Positions 1-8,173 of a stretch of DNA of 64,000 bases are shown here, piece by piece. Origin of the DNA: Clostridia bacterium (GTDB lineage Bacteria > Bacillota > Clostridia > Caldicoprobacterales > Caldicoprobacteraceae); contig PKRC01000001.1 of assembly GCA_017577715.1 (NCBI GenBank), forward strand, positions 62,001 through 126,000, given 5' to 3'. The stretch's first letter is position 1. Each line of letters starts with the position of its first letter. The notes under the pieces were generated by a model that saw only the letters and a program-made list of their open reading frames with translations, made no database searches and had not been told where the DNA came from. A program made the translations under genes and the position numbers.

Positions 1-2
1 GA

Positions 3-371
3 ACGGTCACCGCAGGAAGGGTATTGGTGGATGGCCTGGGAGTTGGAGATGTAGGTAATATCGTGTTGCGCGACAGGAAGCACTTGTCGCAGGATGGCCT
101 TATCGTTGTAGTGGTCACCATCTCAAGGGAGACAGGTGGCGTCATTGCTGGGCCTGACATCATATCTAGAGGCTTTGTCTACGTGCGGGAATCTGAGGAA
201 CTCATAGAGCAGGCACGACAGGTGGTTAAAGAAACGCTGGATAGATGCGAGCGGCAGAACATCACCGATTGGGCTACTTTGAAAACCAATATAAGGGATG
301 AGCTGAGGGATTTCCTCTATGAGAAAACCAAGAGAAATCCCATGATACTGCCTATCATCATGGAAATATAA
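3..371 (+). CDS. rnj: Ribonuclease J, C-terminal part (5' end outside window)
   Basis: The reading frame is open from base 3 with no start in view, so this is the 3' end of a longer gene; about 122 residues are visible. The segment reads TVTAGRVLVDGLGVGDVGN, then LRDRKHLSQDG and GPDIISRGFVYV, which is the typical stretch after the beta-CASP/metallo-beta-lactamase core of RNase J. The catalytic HxHxDH motifs lie upstream of the window. RNase J is an endo- and 5'-3' exoribonuclease in mRNA decay and rRNA maturation in Firmicutes. A TTG at 24 is only an internal codon. The ylbF gene follows after a 53-nt gap. Family assignment is firm; whether it is RNase J1 or J2 cannot be told from this part. 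Confidence 0.9.
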   Translation, partial: TVTAGRVLVDGLGVGDVGNIVLRDRKHLSQDGLIVVVVTISRETGGVIAGPDIISRGFVYVRESEELIEQARQVVKETLDRCERQNITDWATLKTNIRDELRDFLYEKTKRNPMILPIIMEI

Positions 372-424
372 ATTACTTCACAATAATAATATAATTCATT
401 CCATGAAGATGGGGGGCTCCAGAT

Positions 425-799
425 ATGAACGTATACGATAAGGCCCATGAATTGGCCAGGGCGCTTTCGGTAAGCAAGGAATACAGGGATTACAAGGCCG
501 CAAAGGAAAGGGTTTATCAGGATGAAACCAACAAGAAGATGCTGAAGGACTTTAAGAAACGGCAGTTTCAGCTGCAGGCTGCATTTTTGAGCGGCAAGCA
601 GCCCGATGAGGAAGAGCTGGATAAGTTCAGAAAGCTTTCGGAGCTCATACAGCACTCACCTGCTATAAGCGAATTTTTGCAAGCTGAATACCGCTTAAAT
701 ACGCTCATGTCGGATATATACAAGATATTGAGCGAAGCTGTGGATATGGAGCTGGATTTTATGCAGGAAGACGGCGAAGAGGGGGATAAAGGGAAGTGA
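425..799 (+). CDS. ylbF: YlbF/YmcA family protein
   Basis: This 124-residue, highly charged, mostly helical protein has the YlbF/YmcA family layout: an N-terminal helix (NVYDKAHELARAL), a central Lys/Glu-rich helical hairpin, and a hydrophobic C-terminal helix (NTLMSDIYKILSEAVDMELDF). In Bacillus, YlbF forms a complex with YmcA and YaaT that affects RNase Y-dependent mRNA maturation, and through it sporulation, competence and biofilm formation. Its position directly after an RNase J gene fits a role in RNA processing, but that is inference. GGGGGG 12 nt before the ATG at 425 may serve as the ribosome-binding site. The stop overlaps the GTG start of queT by 3-4 nt, so the two are probably translationally coupled. 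Confidence 0.85.
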   Translation: MNVYDKAHELARALSVSKEYRDYKAAKERVYQDETNKKMLKDFKKRQFQLQAAFLSGKQPDEEELDKFRKLSELIQHSPAISEFLQAEYRLNTLMSDIYKILSEAVDMELDFMQEDGEEGDKGK

Positions 800-1278
800 A
801 GGAGTTTAAGATTTCTGCTCGCTTTATTGCGCGAGCAGCCATCATTGCTGCTGTATATACTGGGTTAACCATGACCCTTCAGTCGATATCCTTTGGCCCC
901 ATACAATTCAGGTTGGCCGAAGCGTTGACGGTGCTCCCATTTATAGATGCGGCTGCCGTTCCCGGAGTAGCGCTGGGATGCATGTTTGCCAATCTGAGCA
1001 GCCCATCTGGCTTGGTGGATATCCTGGGCGGCAGCCTCATTACGCTGGTATCGGCTTACCTTACGTATAAGGCGCCCAACCGTTATGTGGCCTTGCTGCC
1101 ACCCATAATTTTAAATGCTCTCGGCGTACCCATCTATCTAGCGCCGGCTGCTAATATGCCTTACTGGCTGGTTGCCCTGCAAGTAGGTTTGGGGCAGCTT
1201 GTGGTGATAGGCCTGCTGGGCCTTCCTGTATTGTCGCTGTATCAAAGGATAATGAGTAGATTTTCAATCAAAGATTAA
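796..1278 (+). CDS. queT: QueT family queuosine-precursor (preQ0/preQ1) transporter
   Basis: A 160-residue integral membrane protein with about five hydrophobic segments. The signature FGPIQFRLAEALTVLPF (residues ~32-48) is characteristic of the QueT family (PF06177), thought to take up queuosine precursors as the S component of an ECF transporter. The GTG start at 796 overlaps the ylbF stop, so it lies in the same operon. No preQ1 riboswitch was seen directly upstream, as expected for a gene internal to an operon. Family assignment is strong; the substrate is inferred from the family. Confidence 0.88.
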   Translation: MKEFKISARFIARAAIIAAVYTGLTMTLQSISFGPIQFRLAEALTVLPFIDAAAVPGVALGCMFANLSSPSGLVDILGGSLITLVSAYLTYKAPNRYVALLPPIILNALGVPIYLAPAANMPYWLVALQVGLGQLVVIGLLGLPVLSLYQRIMSRFSIKD

Positions 1279-1311
1279 CACAATTTTAATATTTTATTAA
1301 CCTCCTCTGCC

Positions 1312-1340
1312 TTGTCAAAAGATATGTAACTCTATATAAT
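1312..1340 (+). promoter_or_regulatory. Sigma-A-type promoter of mltG
   Basis: TTGTCA at 1312-1317 and a perfect TATAAT at 1335-1340 are separated by 17 nt, close to the vegetative consensus. The site lies in the 92-nt gap between queT and mltG, about 30 nt upstream of the mltG start. Confidence 0.75.
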
Positions 1341-1370
1341 TAAGATGACGACATAGGCGGGGGTTGAAAG

Positions 1371-2573
1371 ATGTCTGAAGTTGCAGTTACTCGAGATCAA
1401 AAGAAGAGAAAGGGTATACATCCTTTTATAAAATCTAGTGTAAGGAATTTATTGATATACCTCATCAGCCTTGGAATAGTGATGGGGGTTGTTTTGTGGG
1501 CGGTACGTCAAGTCCGAATATTGTTGTTTGAACCGGTGGACGTTAAGGATCACACCACCGTAACGGTGGATATACCGATGGGGACTTCTGTTCGGGGCAT
1601 TGCTAAAATACTGTATGAAAATGGCCTGATTCGCAGTACCGGCGTTTTTAGATTTTATGTTGAGCTTACCGATAAGGCTTCAAAGCTGAAGGCCGGGCGG
1701 TATAAGCTTTCCAGAAATATGACTCCCCAGCAGATCCTGGATGAGCTGATAACGGGCGAGGCTGCAGTGGACACGGTAAAGATTACAATTCCTGAAGGGT
1801 TTAGCATACGCGATATGGCCAATTACCTGGAGAATTTTGAAAAAGACGGGCAAAAGGTTTTTAGGTTTACAGCCCAGCAATTCATTGAAACTGCTAAGCA
1901 ATTTGATAAGTTTGCAGAAGAATATACCTTTTTGTATGAGATACCCGAGGTGAGAAGGAACGGAGAATATCCTCTGGAAGGATACTTGTTCCCCGATACC
2001 TATATAGTCTATGTGGACTCTATGCCCGATGATATAATAAGAAAGATGTTATCCACCTTTGAAAAGAAAGTGTACTATGCCGAATTCAGGGACGTACCTC
2101 TTCTTACAGCCATAGAGGAACGGGGGATGACCCTGGATGAGGTAATCACTCTGGCTTCGATAGTTCAGGAAGAGGCCGCTGTAAAGGATGAATTCTATAA
2201 GATCTCTGCGGTATTTCACAACAGGTTGAATATCGATATGCCCCTTCAGTCATGTGCAACGGTGCAGTATGCTCTGGGACGTTCTGAGAGGAAGCCCTTC
2301 CTGACCAATGAGGAGATTGCGGTGGATTCGCCTTATAATACCTACAAGTATAAGGGGCTGCCTGTTGGCCCTATAGCTTCGCCGGGACAGCTTGCTGTAG
2401 AAGCGGTACTGTATCCGGATGAGGAGTTCATGAATCCCAAAAAGCCCGTGCTGTTCTTTGTGTATGCCGGGGATAACCGGCACGAGTTTAGTTACACTGC
2501 CGAAGAGCATGCTAGAGCCAAGCAAAAGTACGAGAAGTTGTGGAAGGATAGCCAGAATAAAAATAAGGAATAG
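1371..2573 (+). CDS. mltG: Endolytic murein transglycosylase MltG
   Basis: A 400-residue protein: short cytoplasmic N terminus, one membrane segment (residues ~24-48), then an extracytoplasmic YceG domain. The motif LASIVQEEA (residues ~262-270) carries the conserved catalytic glutamate (about residue 268), followed by VFHNRL and the SPYNTY...GLPVGPIASPG block typical of MltG. The enzyme cleaves nascent glycan strands and is thought to set glycan chain length next to the elongation machinery. ATG 1371 is preceded by GGCGGGGG. It has its own promoter (1312-1340) and a hairpin right after the stop. In Firmicutes mltG is often followed by U32-family genes, as here. Confidence 0.95.
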   Translation: MSEVAVTRDQKKRKGIHPFIKSSVRNLLIYLISLGIVMGVVLWAVRQVRILLFEPVDVKDHTTVTVDIPMGTSVRGIAKILYENGLIRSTGVFRFYVELTDKASKLKAGRYKLSRNMTPQQILDELITGEAAVDTVKITIPEGFSIRDMANYLENFEKDGQKVFRFTAQQFIETAKQFDKFAEEYTFLYEIPEVRRNGEYPLEGYLFPDTYIVYVDSMPDDIIRKMLSTFEKKVYYAEFRDVPLLTAIEERGMTLDEVITLASIVQEEAAVKDEFYKISAVFHNRLNIDMPLQSCATVQYALGRSERKPFLTNEEIAVDSPYNTYKYKGLPVGPIASPGQLAVEAVLYPDEEFMNPKKPVLFFVYAGDNRHEFSYTAEEHARAKQKYEKLWKDSQNKNKE

Positions 2574-2586
2574 TGCAGGTATATTG

Positions 2587-2619
2587 GAGCTCACTCTAAT
2601 GAGTGGGCTCTGTTAGTTT
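2587..2619 (+). terminator. Probable intrinsic terminator after mltG
   Basis: GAGCTCACTC (2587-2596) pairs with GAGTGGGCTC (2601-2610), one G-T wobble, with a TAAT loop. The following TGTTAGTTT is only moderately T-rich, so termination may be partial. Confidence 0.6.
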
Positions 2620-2778
2620 AAGGCATTGAGTTATGGGAAGCTTTTATTGGTAGGCGTTTCTTTGGGGAGCTGTGCAACAAAAAGGAATTTTGATTTCCCG
2701 AAGTTTATGATGATCGTTTTTTCAGTAAGTTGGCTTTTTCATGAGAACATGTGATTTTACGAAAGGATGGAATGCAAT

Positions 2779-4011
2779 ATGAAGATACCCGAGCTTTTGG
2801 CACCGGCAGGCGACCTTGAAAAGCTAAAGGTGGCCGTGGCGTATGGAGCGGATGCCGTATATATAGGCGGCAAAAGGTTGAGCCTTAGGGCCTCGGCTGG
2901 CAATTTTGAACTGGATGAAATGAGGGAAGGGGTGGAATACGTCCACAGATATGGGCGTAGGGTATACGTCGCATTGAACATATTTGCTCACAACCAAGAC
3001 TTTGAGGGTGTTGAGGACTACGTTCGCTTTCTTGAAGATATTGGAGTGGATGCGGTCATAGTATCGGATCCAGGGATGCTGTCCCTGGTGAAGGAAGTTG
3101 CACCCGACATGGAAATACATTTAAGCACCCAGGCCAACACCACCAACTGGCGGAGTGCTGCCTTCTGGCACAGCCAAGGGGTAAAAAGGATAATAATGGC
3201 GAGAGAGCTCAGCCTGGATGAGATAAAGGAGATAAGGGATAAAACCCCCCCTACCCTCGAGCTGGAGGTATTTGTTCACGGTGCCATGTGTATCTCCTAT
3301 TCGGGTAGGTGCCTGCTGAGCAACTACCTTACCGGTAGGTATTCAAACAGGGGGGAGTGTGCGCACCCGTGCCGCTGGAAATATTACCTTATGGAGGAGA
3401 AAAGGCCGGGAGAATACCTGCCGATCATGGAAGATGAGAGGGGAGCTTATATACTTAATTCCAAGGACCTGTGCATGTTGGGGCACATTCGAGAGCTTAT
3501 TTCGGCAGGGGTGGATGGCTTTAAAATCGAAGGAAGGATGAAGAGCAGCTATTATGTGGCCGTTACCGTGAAGGCTTATCGACAGGAACTGGATCGATAT
3601 AGAAAAGATCCGCAGGGTTATCGTTTTGATCCCAGGGCTCTTGAAGAGGTAAAAAAGGCCAGCCATCGCCCATTTACTACTGGGTTTTATTTTGGTGTTC
3701 CCACATCCGATGCGCAGGAATATACAAGTAGCCAGTACATCAGGCAGTACGACTTTGTAGGTCTGGTGCTGGATTATGACCAGCAAAAGAGCATGGCTCT
3801 GGTAGAACAGCGCAATCCCTTCAAAAAGGGGGATGAGGTGGAAATTCTCCGCCCCCATGGTGATACACTGAGCTATGCCATTGATGAGATATTCGACGTC
3901 GATGGGCAGCCCATAGATAGCGTTCCTCACCCTCAGCAGAAGGTATATATTCCCATTCCATATTGCCTTGAGAGATATTCCATGTTGAGGAGAAAAAGAG
4001 GACATATGTAG
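2779..4011 (+). CDS. Peptidase U32 family protein, probable tRNA hydroxylation protein (TrhP/YrrO-like)
   Basis: About 410 residues. The N terminus (KIPELLAPAGDLEKLK) and the block EVFVHGAMCISYSGRCLLSN with the following C-A-H-P-C cysteines match the U32 signature. Family members such as TrhP/YrrO/YegQ are now linked to prephenate-dependent hydroxylation of tRNA uridine 34 rather than to proteolysis; the cysteines probably bind an Fe-S cluster. ATG 2779 is preferred because AGGATGG lies about 8 nt upstream; an in-frame ATG at 2767 directly abuts GAAAGG. The position after mltG matches the Bacillus yrrL-yrrM-yrrN-yrrO region, although yrrM is absent here. The exact substrate is inferred. Confidence 0.88.
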   Translation: MKIPELLAPAGDLEKLKVAVAYGADAVYIGGKRLSLRASAGNFELDEMREGVEYVHRYGRRVYVALNIFAHNQDFEGVEDYVRFLEDIGVDAVIVSDPGMLSLVKEVAPDMEIHLSTQANTTNWRSAAFWHSQGVKRIIMARELSLDEIKEIRDKTPPTLELEVFVHGAMCISYSGRCLLSNYLTGRYSNRGECAHPCRWKYYLMEEKRPGEYLPIMEDERGAYILNSKDLCMLGHIRELISAGVDGFKIEGRMKSSYYVAVTVKAYRQELDRYRKDPQGYRFDPRALEEVKKASHRPFTTGFYFGVPTSDAQEYTSSQYIRQYDFVGLVLDYDQQKSMALVEQRNPFKKGDEVEILRPHGDTLSYAIDEIFDVDGQPIDSVPHPQQKVYIPIPYCLERYSMLRRKRGHM

Positions 4012-4055
4012 AGGTAATAGGCTGTCGATCAGGTAAAAAATTTGCTGGGTAAAAA

Positions 4056-4065
4056 AAGAACAAGC
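4056..4065 (+). promoter_or_regulatory. SpoIIID-like box upstream of sigK
   Basis: AAGAACAAGC fits the published SpoIIID consensus WWRRACARNY at all ten positions. It abuts the -35 element of the sigma-K-like promoter at 4065-4093. SpoIIID activates sigK in Bacillus subtilis, so the position makes sense, but the consensus is short and matches by chance about once per 4 kb per strand. Confidence 0.45.
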
Positions 4066-4093
4066 ACATTTCCCCATGCAGTTACATATTATA
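4065..4093 (+). promoter_or_regulatory. Sigma-K-type promoter upstream of sigK
   Basis: CACA (4065-4068) and CATATTATA (4085-4093), 16 nt apart, fit the sigma-K consensus mACm-N16-CATAnnnTA exactly. Sigma-K autoregulates its gene in Bacillus, so this is a plausible feedback promoter. Sigma-E has a related -10, but no ATATT -35 is visible. Confidence 0.55.
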
Positions 4094-4130
4094 TAAGGTA
4101 ACCTATTTTCTTTGGGCGGTGTAACTGCAT
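4076..4130. repeat. 11-bp perfect inverted repeat flanking the sigK transcription start region
   Basis: ATGCAGTTACA (4076-4086) and TGTAACTGCAT (4120-4130) are perfect inverted copies with a 33-bp spacer. The left arm overlaps the sigma-K-like -10 element, so the pair would act as a DNA operator rather than a transcript hairpin if that promoter is used. From an upstream promoter it could form an RNA hairpin. Confidence 0.6.
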
Positions 4131-4147
4131 TTCAGGGGGTGTTATAT

Positions 4148-4864
4148 GTGCTATCCCTAATCGGGAGCCTGCTTTATCTCTTACGTTACGCCTATCTGCT
4201 TGTATCCCACATATCGGGCGGCGGTTCTTTCCCCCGGCCATTAAGCCCTGAAGAAGAGGAATATTATCTGAAGAAATTCATGGAAGAGGGAGATGAAAGG
4301 GCCAGAAATATTCTCATAGAGCATAATCTCAGGTTGGTAGCACACGTTGTAAAAAAATACAGCAATTGTGGGAAAGATGTGGATGACCTCATTTCCATAG
4401 GAACCATTGGCCTTATAAAAGCCATATCCACTTTTGACTCGAACAAGAAGACCAGGCTTGCTACCTATGCGGCCCGTTGTATTGAAAATGAAATCCTTAT
4501 GGCCATTCGTGCGGATAAAAAGATAAATGGAGAGGTGTCTCTCCAGGAACCTATAGGCATGGACAAAGAAGGGAATGAAATATCGCTTATGGATATACTG
4601 GGTACTGATCCGGATGCGGTGATAAACGAGGTTGAGTCGAAAATGCAGATTCGGCACCTTTACAAAAAGATGGCTACAGTGTTAAAAAAGAGGGAAAGAA
4701 TGGTTTTAGAGATGAGATACGGCTTGCTCAACGGTAGACACAGGACGCAAAGGGAAATAGCTCAAATGCTTGGCATTTCAAGGTCGTACGTATCCAGGAT
4801 TGAAAAAAGGGCCATATCAAAATTGAGCAAGGAATTTGGCGTAGGAGGCTGTCATTCAAGTTGA
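4148..4864 (+). CDS. sigK: RNA polymerase sporulation sigma factor SigK
   Basis: Residues NILIEHNLRLVAHVVKKY, DLISIGTIGLIKAI and TYAARCIENEIL form sigma regions 2.1-2.4, and QREIAQMLGISRSYVSRIEKRA is the region 4.2 helix-turn-helix; together they match late mother-cell sigma-K. A hydrophobic N-terminal pro-sequence (LSLIGSLLYLLRYAYLLVS) precedes the core, consistent with activation by proteolysis (SpoIVFB). GTG 4148 is chosen because AGGGGGTG lies 5-6 nt upstream; GTG 4139 and TTG 4112 are alternatives with weaker sites. The gene is continuous: no skin-type element interrupts it. Sigma-K drives late spore coat genes in the mother cell. Confidence 0.95.
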   Translation: MLSLIGSLLYLLRYAYLLVSHISGGGSFPRPLSPEEEEYYLKKFMEEGDERARNILIEHNLRLVAHVVKKYSNCGKDVDDLISIGTIGLIKAISTFDSNKKTRLATYAARCIENEILMAIRADKKINGEVSLQEPIGMDKEGNEISLMDILGTDPDAVINEVESKMQIRHLYKKMATVLKKRERMVLEMRYGLLNGRHRTQREIAQMLGISRSYVSRIEKRAISKLSKEFGVGGCHSS

Positions 4865-4876
4865 CAGCCTTTTTGA
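4846..4876 (+). terminator. Intrinsic terminator overlapping the sigK stop codon
   Basis: AGGCTGTCA (4846-4854) pairs perfectly with TGACAGCCT (4862-4870) around a 7-nt loop and is followed by TTTTTGATTTT. The sigK TGA (4862-4864) forms part of the right arm. Confidence 0.85.
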
Positions 4877-4955
4877 TTTTCTATTAATATTAAAGTTAAA
4901 GTACGATTCTGCTATTAAAGGATGGCAATTAAGTTATATTTTAGAAGGGATTTAA

Positions 4956-5447
4956 ATGTTTAAAAAGCTTAAACCTGATCAGATGGTAGAAAGTGTTTGT
5001 GATATAAAGCTTGATGAGCTGATGAGAAGAGGGATTTCCAATATAATCATAGATCTGGATAATACCTTGATCCCCTGGGGTGAAGAAAACATCATTCCCG
5101 AAGTTTATCAATGGATCAAAGCCGGTCAGGAGATGGGATTTAAGTTCTGCATCGTGTCTAACGGCAGCTTCAAAAGAATACGCCATTTTGCTTCAAAATT
5201 TGGGATGCTGGCTGCTTCCAAAAGAGGCAAGCCCCTGTCCCGAGCTTTTAAAAATGCTATGATGACGCTGGAGGGTAATAAACACAATACCGCAGTAATA
5301 GGCGATCAGATTTTTACCGATATCCTCGGGGGAAACATGCTCGACCTATATACCATTCTGGTTGAACCTATATCAAAAAGGGAATTCATAGGTACCAGGA
5401 TTATGAGATTTTTTGAAAAAACTATTGCCAAAAGGAGGAGGCCATGA
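4956..5447 (+). CDS. yqeG: YqeG family HAD-IIIA phosphatase
   Basis: A 163-residue protein with HAD motif I in IIDLDNTLIPW (residues ~32-42), motif II in CIVSNGS (~64-70) and the acidic motif III in VIGDQIFTDILGGN (~112-125). This is the YqeG pattern, a HAD subfamily IIIA phosphatase common in Firmicutes; its physiological substrate is not settled. GAAGGG precedes the ATG. The ATGA at its end is shared with aroE, as in the Bacillus yqeG-yqeH-aroE region, but the GTPase gene yqeH is missing here. Confidence 0.9.
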   Translation: MFKKLKPDQMVESVCDIKLDELMRRGISNIIIDLDNTLIPWGEENIIPEVYQWIKAGQEMGFKFCIVSNGSFKRIRHFASKFGMLAASKRGKPLSRAFKNAMMTLEGNKHNTAVIGDQIFTDILGGNMLDLYTILVEPISKREFIGTRIMRFFEKTIAKRRRP

Positions 5448-6298
5448 ATATATCTCCCAATACAAAGCTGGTAGGGCTTATAGGCCATCCGGTAGAGCAT
5501 TCGCTGTCACCCAAACTGCACAATAGCCTTTATAAAAAATACAATCTGGACTACGTGTATCTGGCCTTTGATATCGCTCCCGATGATGTTGGGAAAGCGT
5601 TAGAAGCGTTTAAAGTTCTTGGGTTTAAGGGATTCAATGTGACCATTCCCCATAAAGAAAGGGTCATGTGGTTTTTGGATTGGCTGGACACCGAGGCTGC
5701 AATTATCGGAGCGGTGAACACCGTTAAGGTAGAAAACGGAAAGCTCATAGGCTACAATACCGACGGGATGGGATTTGTGGATTCCCTAAAGCGCCGAGGG
5801 ATAGCCCTTAAGGATACAGTTGCACTGGTGCTGGGGGCGGGTGGAGCGGCAAGGGCGATATGCGTATATCTTCTCAAAGAAGGAGTAAAAGAACTTTATA
5901 TCTACAATCGAACCAGGGAAAGGGCAATTGAGCTTATCAAACACCTGGAGCGATTTTTTTCGGGCGTTTGTTTGAATTATCTTACAAAAGAAAATATCAA
6001 GGAGGTACAACCTGACCTGGTGGTCAATACCACGCCGGTGGGCATGTGGCCACATACCCAACTTATGCCGGTAGAAGATTATGCCTTTTTACCCGGTATG
6101 ATAGTAGTGGATATCATATACAATCCCATTGAAACCGCCTTTTTGAGAAAGGCCAGACAAGCAGGGTGTATGGCCATAAACGGCCTTGATATGCTGGTGG
6201 GGCAAGCCATAAAGGCCATTGAGATTTGGACTGGCCTCAAGGTGGATTATGATGAAGCTATTAGTATATTGATAGAAGGGGATAAGTTTTTGTTGTAA
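5444..6298 (+). CDS. aroE: Shikimate dehydrogenase (NADP+)
   Basis: 284 residues, full length for AroE. The substrate-binding residues are present in EHSLSPKLHN, the catalytic Lys in NVTIPHKE and the Asp in NTDGMGF. The Rossmann dinucleotide loop is GAGGAARAI followed by NRTRERA, the usual NADP-binding signature. It reduces 3-dehydroshikimate to shikimate in the common aromatic pathway. The start overlaps yqeG by 4 nt. Two further shikimate-pathway genes, aroK and aroQ, lie 11-13 kb downstream on the far side of the pilus operon. Confidence 0.96.
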   Translation: MNISPNTKLVGLIGHPVEHSLSPKLHNSLYKKYNLDYVYLAFDIAPDDVGKALEAFKVLGFKGFNVTIPHKERVMWFLDWLDTEAAIIGAVNTVKVENGKLIGYNTDGMGFVDSLKRRGIALKDTVALVLGAGGAARAICVYLLKEGVKELYIYNRTRERAIELIKHLERFFSGVCLNYLTKENIKEVQPDLVVNTTPVGMWPHTQLMPVEDYAFLPGMIVVDIIYNPIETAFLRKARQAGCMAINGLDMLVGQAIKAIEIWTGLKVDYDEAISILIEGDKFLL

Positions 6299-6321
6299 AA
6301 TGGAGTCCAATGGTATATAAT
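6294..6321 (+). promoter_or_regulatory. Possible sigma-A promoter of the pilus operon
   Basis: TTGTAA (6294-6299), a 16-nt spacer and TATAAT (6316-6321) precede pilB. The -35 overlaps the aroE stop codon. The -10 is perfect; the -35 is moderate. Confidence 0.5.
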
Positions 6322-6339
6322 GGTTGATAATGAAAGAGA

Positions 6340-6379
6340 ATAGGACAAATTTACTAATTATAGGACTGATTTACTTATT
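6340..6379 (+). repeat. Tandem 20-bp direct repeat upstream of pilB with SpoIIID-like boxes
   Basis: Two adjacent 20-bp units starting ATAGGAC (6340-6359 and 6360-6379) agree at 17 of 20 positions. The first contains TAGGACAAAT, a full match to the SpoIIID consensus; the second has TAGGACTGAT, a poorer match. Repeat spacing of two helical turns, just downstream of the putative pilB promoter, is what one expects of an operator. Confidence 0.6.
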
Positions 6380-6405
6380 ATTTTTTACTTTAGGTGGGGC
6401 GCTTT

Positions 6406-8100
6406 ATGGGGGCATACAGGAAGAGGCTGGGGGAACTGTTGGTTGAAAAAGGCATAATCACCAGGGAGCAGCTTAAAGAGGCGCTTGCCCTGCAAAAGTC
6501 TACCGGTAAAAAGCTGGGCGAAGTACTCATCTCTCAAAACTTGATATCTGAAGCCCAGATGGCTGAAGTGCTTCAGGAACAGCTGGGTATTCCCTTTGTG
6601 GATTTAAACAAAGTTACCCTTGAACCTAAACTGGCTGAGTACATCCCTTTCATGCTTGCCAAAAGGCATACCCTAATCCCCATAAAGGAGGAAAACGGCA
6701 AACTTTACATAGCTATGGAAGACCCGCTGAATTTTGCTGCTGTCGACGATGTAAAGCGCGTATCAAAAATGGATGTGGTACCGCTTATTTCGTTTGGAGA
6801 AGCTATAAAAAATGCCATCAACAGGCTTTACGGGATGGAGTATGCCGAAAAGGCAGTTCAGGATTATACAAGGGAAGCTAAGCTAGGGCAACTGCCTCAG
6901 GATGTGCAAAACGGCTCTTTTGATGAGGACGTCAGCAATGCTCCGGTAGTGAGGCTGGTCAATTCCATAATCCAACAGGCGGTTAGCATGGGGGCCAGCG
7001 ATATCCACATCGAGCCCACAGAGAATGAGTCACGGGTGAGATTCCGGATCGATGGGATGCTGCAAAAGATATTTAACATACCCGTTTATATGCATTCTGC
7101 CCTGATCACCCGCATAAAGATCATGGGCAACATGGACATAGCCGAAAAGAGGCTCCCTCAGGACGGACGCGTGGGTATGAACATATCAGGAAAGGACATA
7201 GACCTCCGCATTTCTACCATACCTACCATCTACGGGGAAAAAGCTGTCCTAAGGATTTTGGATCAATCCAATTTTCTCCTGTCCAAAGAAAAGCTCGGGT
7301 TTACAGAAGAAAACTTGGAGAAATTCAATGAACTGCTTAAAAATACCCATGGCATCATATTGGTGACGGGGCCTACAGGTAGTGGCAAGTCGACCACCCT
7401 CTATGCCATGCTCAATGAGCTCAACAGGGAATCGGTCAACATCATAACCATAGAGGACCCGGTGGAGTACCGGATGGAGGGGATAAACCAGATTCAAGTC
7501 AACCCCAAAGCGGGACTAACCTTTGCCGCGGGACTTAGAGCCATCGTGCGTCAAGACCCCGATATCATCATGGTGGGAGAGATTCGGGACAGCGAGACAG
7601 CCGAGATTGCTATACGTTCGGCAATCACAGGACACCTGGTATTGAGCACCTTACATACCAACGATGCTGTCAGCGCCATCTCCCGGTTAATAGATATGGG
7701 CATAGAGCCTTACCTCATATCTGCCTCCCTGGTGGGGGTGATATCCCAGAGGCTTTTGAGGAAGGTATGCAGTAACTGCCGCGTACCCTATGAGATTGAG
7801 CCCCATCATCTGGCTGTACCAGGATTTGAGGAATTGGCGGGTGTGACGCTGTACAGGGGAAAGGGGTGCAGCGCCTGCAATTATACCGGTTACAAAGGGC
7901 GTGTGCCTGTCCATGAAATCCTTGTGGTTTCAAGGCAGCATCGTCAACTGATAGCACAAAAGGCCCCAATCGATGAAATAAAGGATTTGTCCATAAAGAT
8001 GGGCATGAGCACTTTGAAGGAAGAGTGCATAAAGCTAATACGAAGAGGAGTGACCACCATTGATGAGGTGATACGCGTATCTTACAGTCAGGATGGGTGA
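6406..8100 (+). CDS. pilB: Type IV pilus extension ATPase PilB
   Basis: About 564 residues: an N-terminal MshEN/T2SSE-N domain (LGELLVEKGIITREQLKEAL) followed by the secretion ATPase core. Walker A is GPTGSGKST (residues ~322-330), the Asp box is TIEDPVEY, Walker B is IIMVGEIRD and the His box is HLVLSTLHT. A zinc-binding tetracysteine occurs near the C terminus in CSNC...CSAC. ATG 6406 is chosen because TAGGTGGGG lies just upstream; GTG 6394 sits inside that site. It powers pilin polymerisation at the cytoplasmic membrane and is the first gene of the pil operon. Confidence 0.95.
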   Translation: MGAYRKRLGELLVEKGIITREQLKEALALQKSTGKKLGEVLISQNLISEAQMAEVLQEQLGIPFVDLNKVTLEPKLAEYIPFMLAKRHTLIPIKEENGKLYIAMEDPLNFAAVDDVKRVSKMDVVPLISFGEAIKNAINRLYGMEYAEKAVQDYTREAKLGQLPQDVQNGSFDEDVSNAPVVRLVNSIIQQAVSMGASDIHIEPTENESRVRFRIDGMLQKIFNIPVYMHSALITRIKIMGNMDIAEKRLPQDGRVGMNISGKDIDLRISTIPTIYGEKAVLRILDQSNFLLSKEKLGFTEENLEKFNELLKNTHGIILVTGPTGSGKSTTLYAMLNELNRESVNIITIEDPVEYRMEGINQIQVNPKAGLTFAAGLRAIVRQDPDIIMVGEIRDSETAEIAIRSAITGHLVLSTLHTNDAVSAISRLIDMGIEPYLISASLVGVISQRLLRKVCSNCRVPYEIEPHHLAVPGFEELAGVTLYRGKGCSACNYTGYKGRVPVHEILVVSRQHRQLIAQKAPIDEIKDLSIKMGMSTLKEECIKLIRRGVTTIDEVIRVSYSQDG

Positions 8101-8173
8101 CGCTATTAGGCTCTCATAATACAACGCCCATACCATTCATTCCAAGGGTTGCAGTGAAAGGGGCAGTTAGTTT

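Noticed and set aside
3343-4077. 244-codon minus-strand frame opposite the U32 gene
   Set aside because: It is a shadow of the real gene: low-quality composition and no ribosome-binding site.
4148-4864. Search for a skin-like element or other insertion in sigK
   Set aside because: The gene is continuous with all sigma regions intact.
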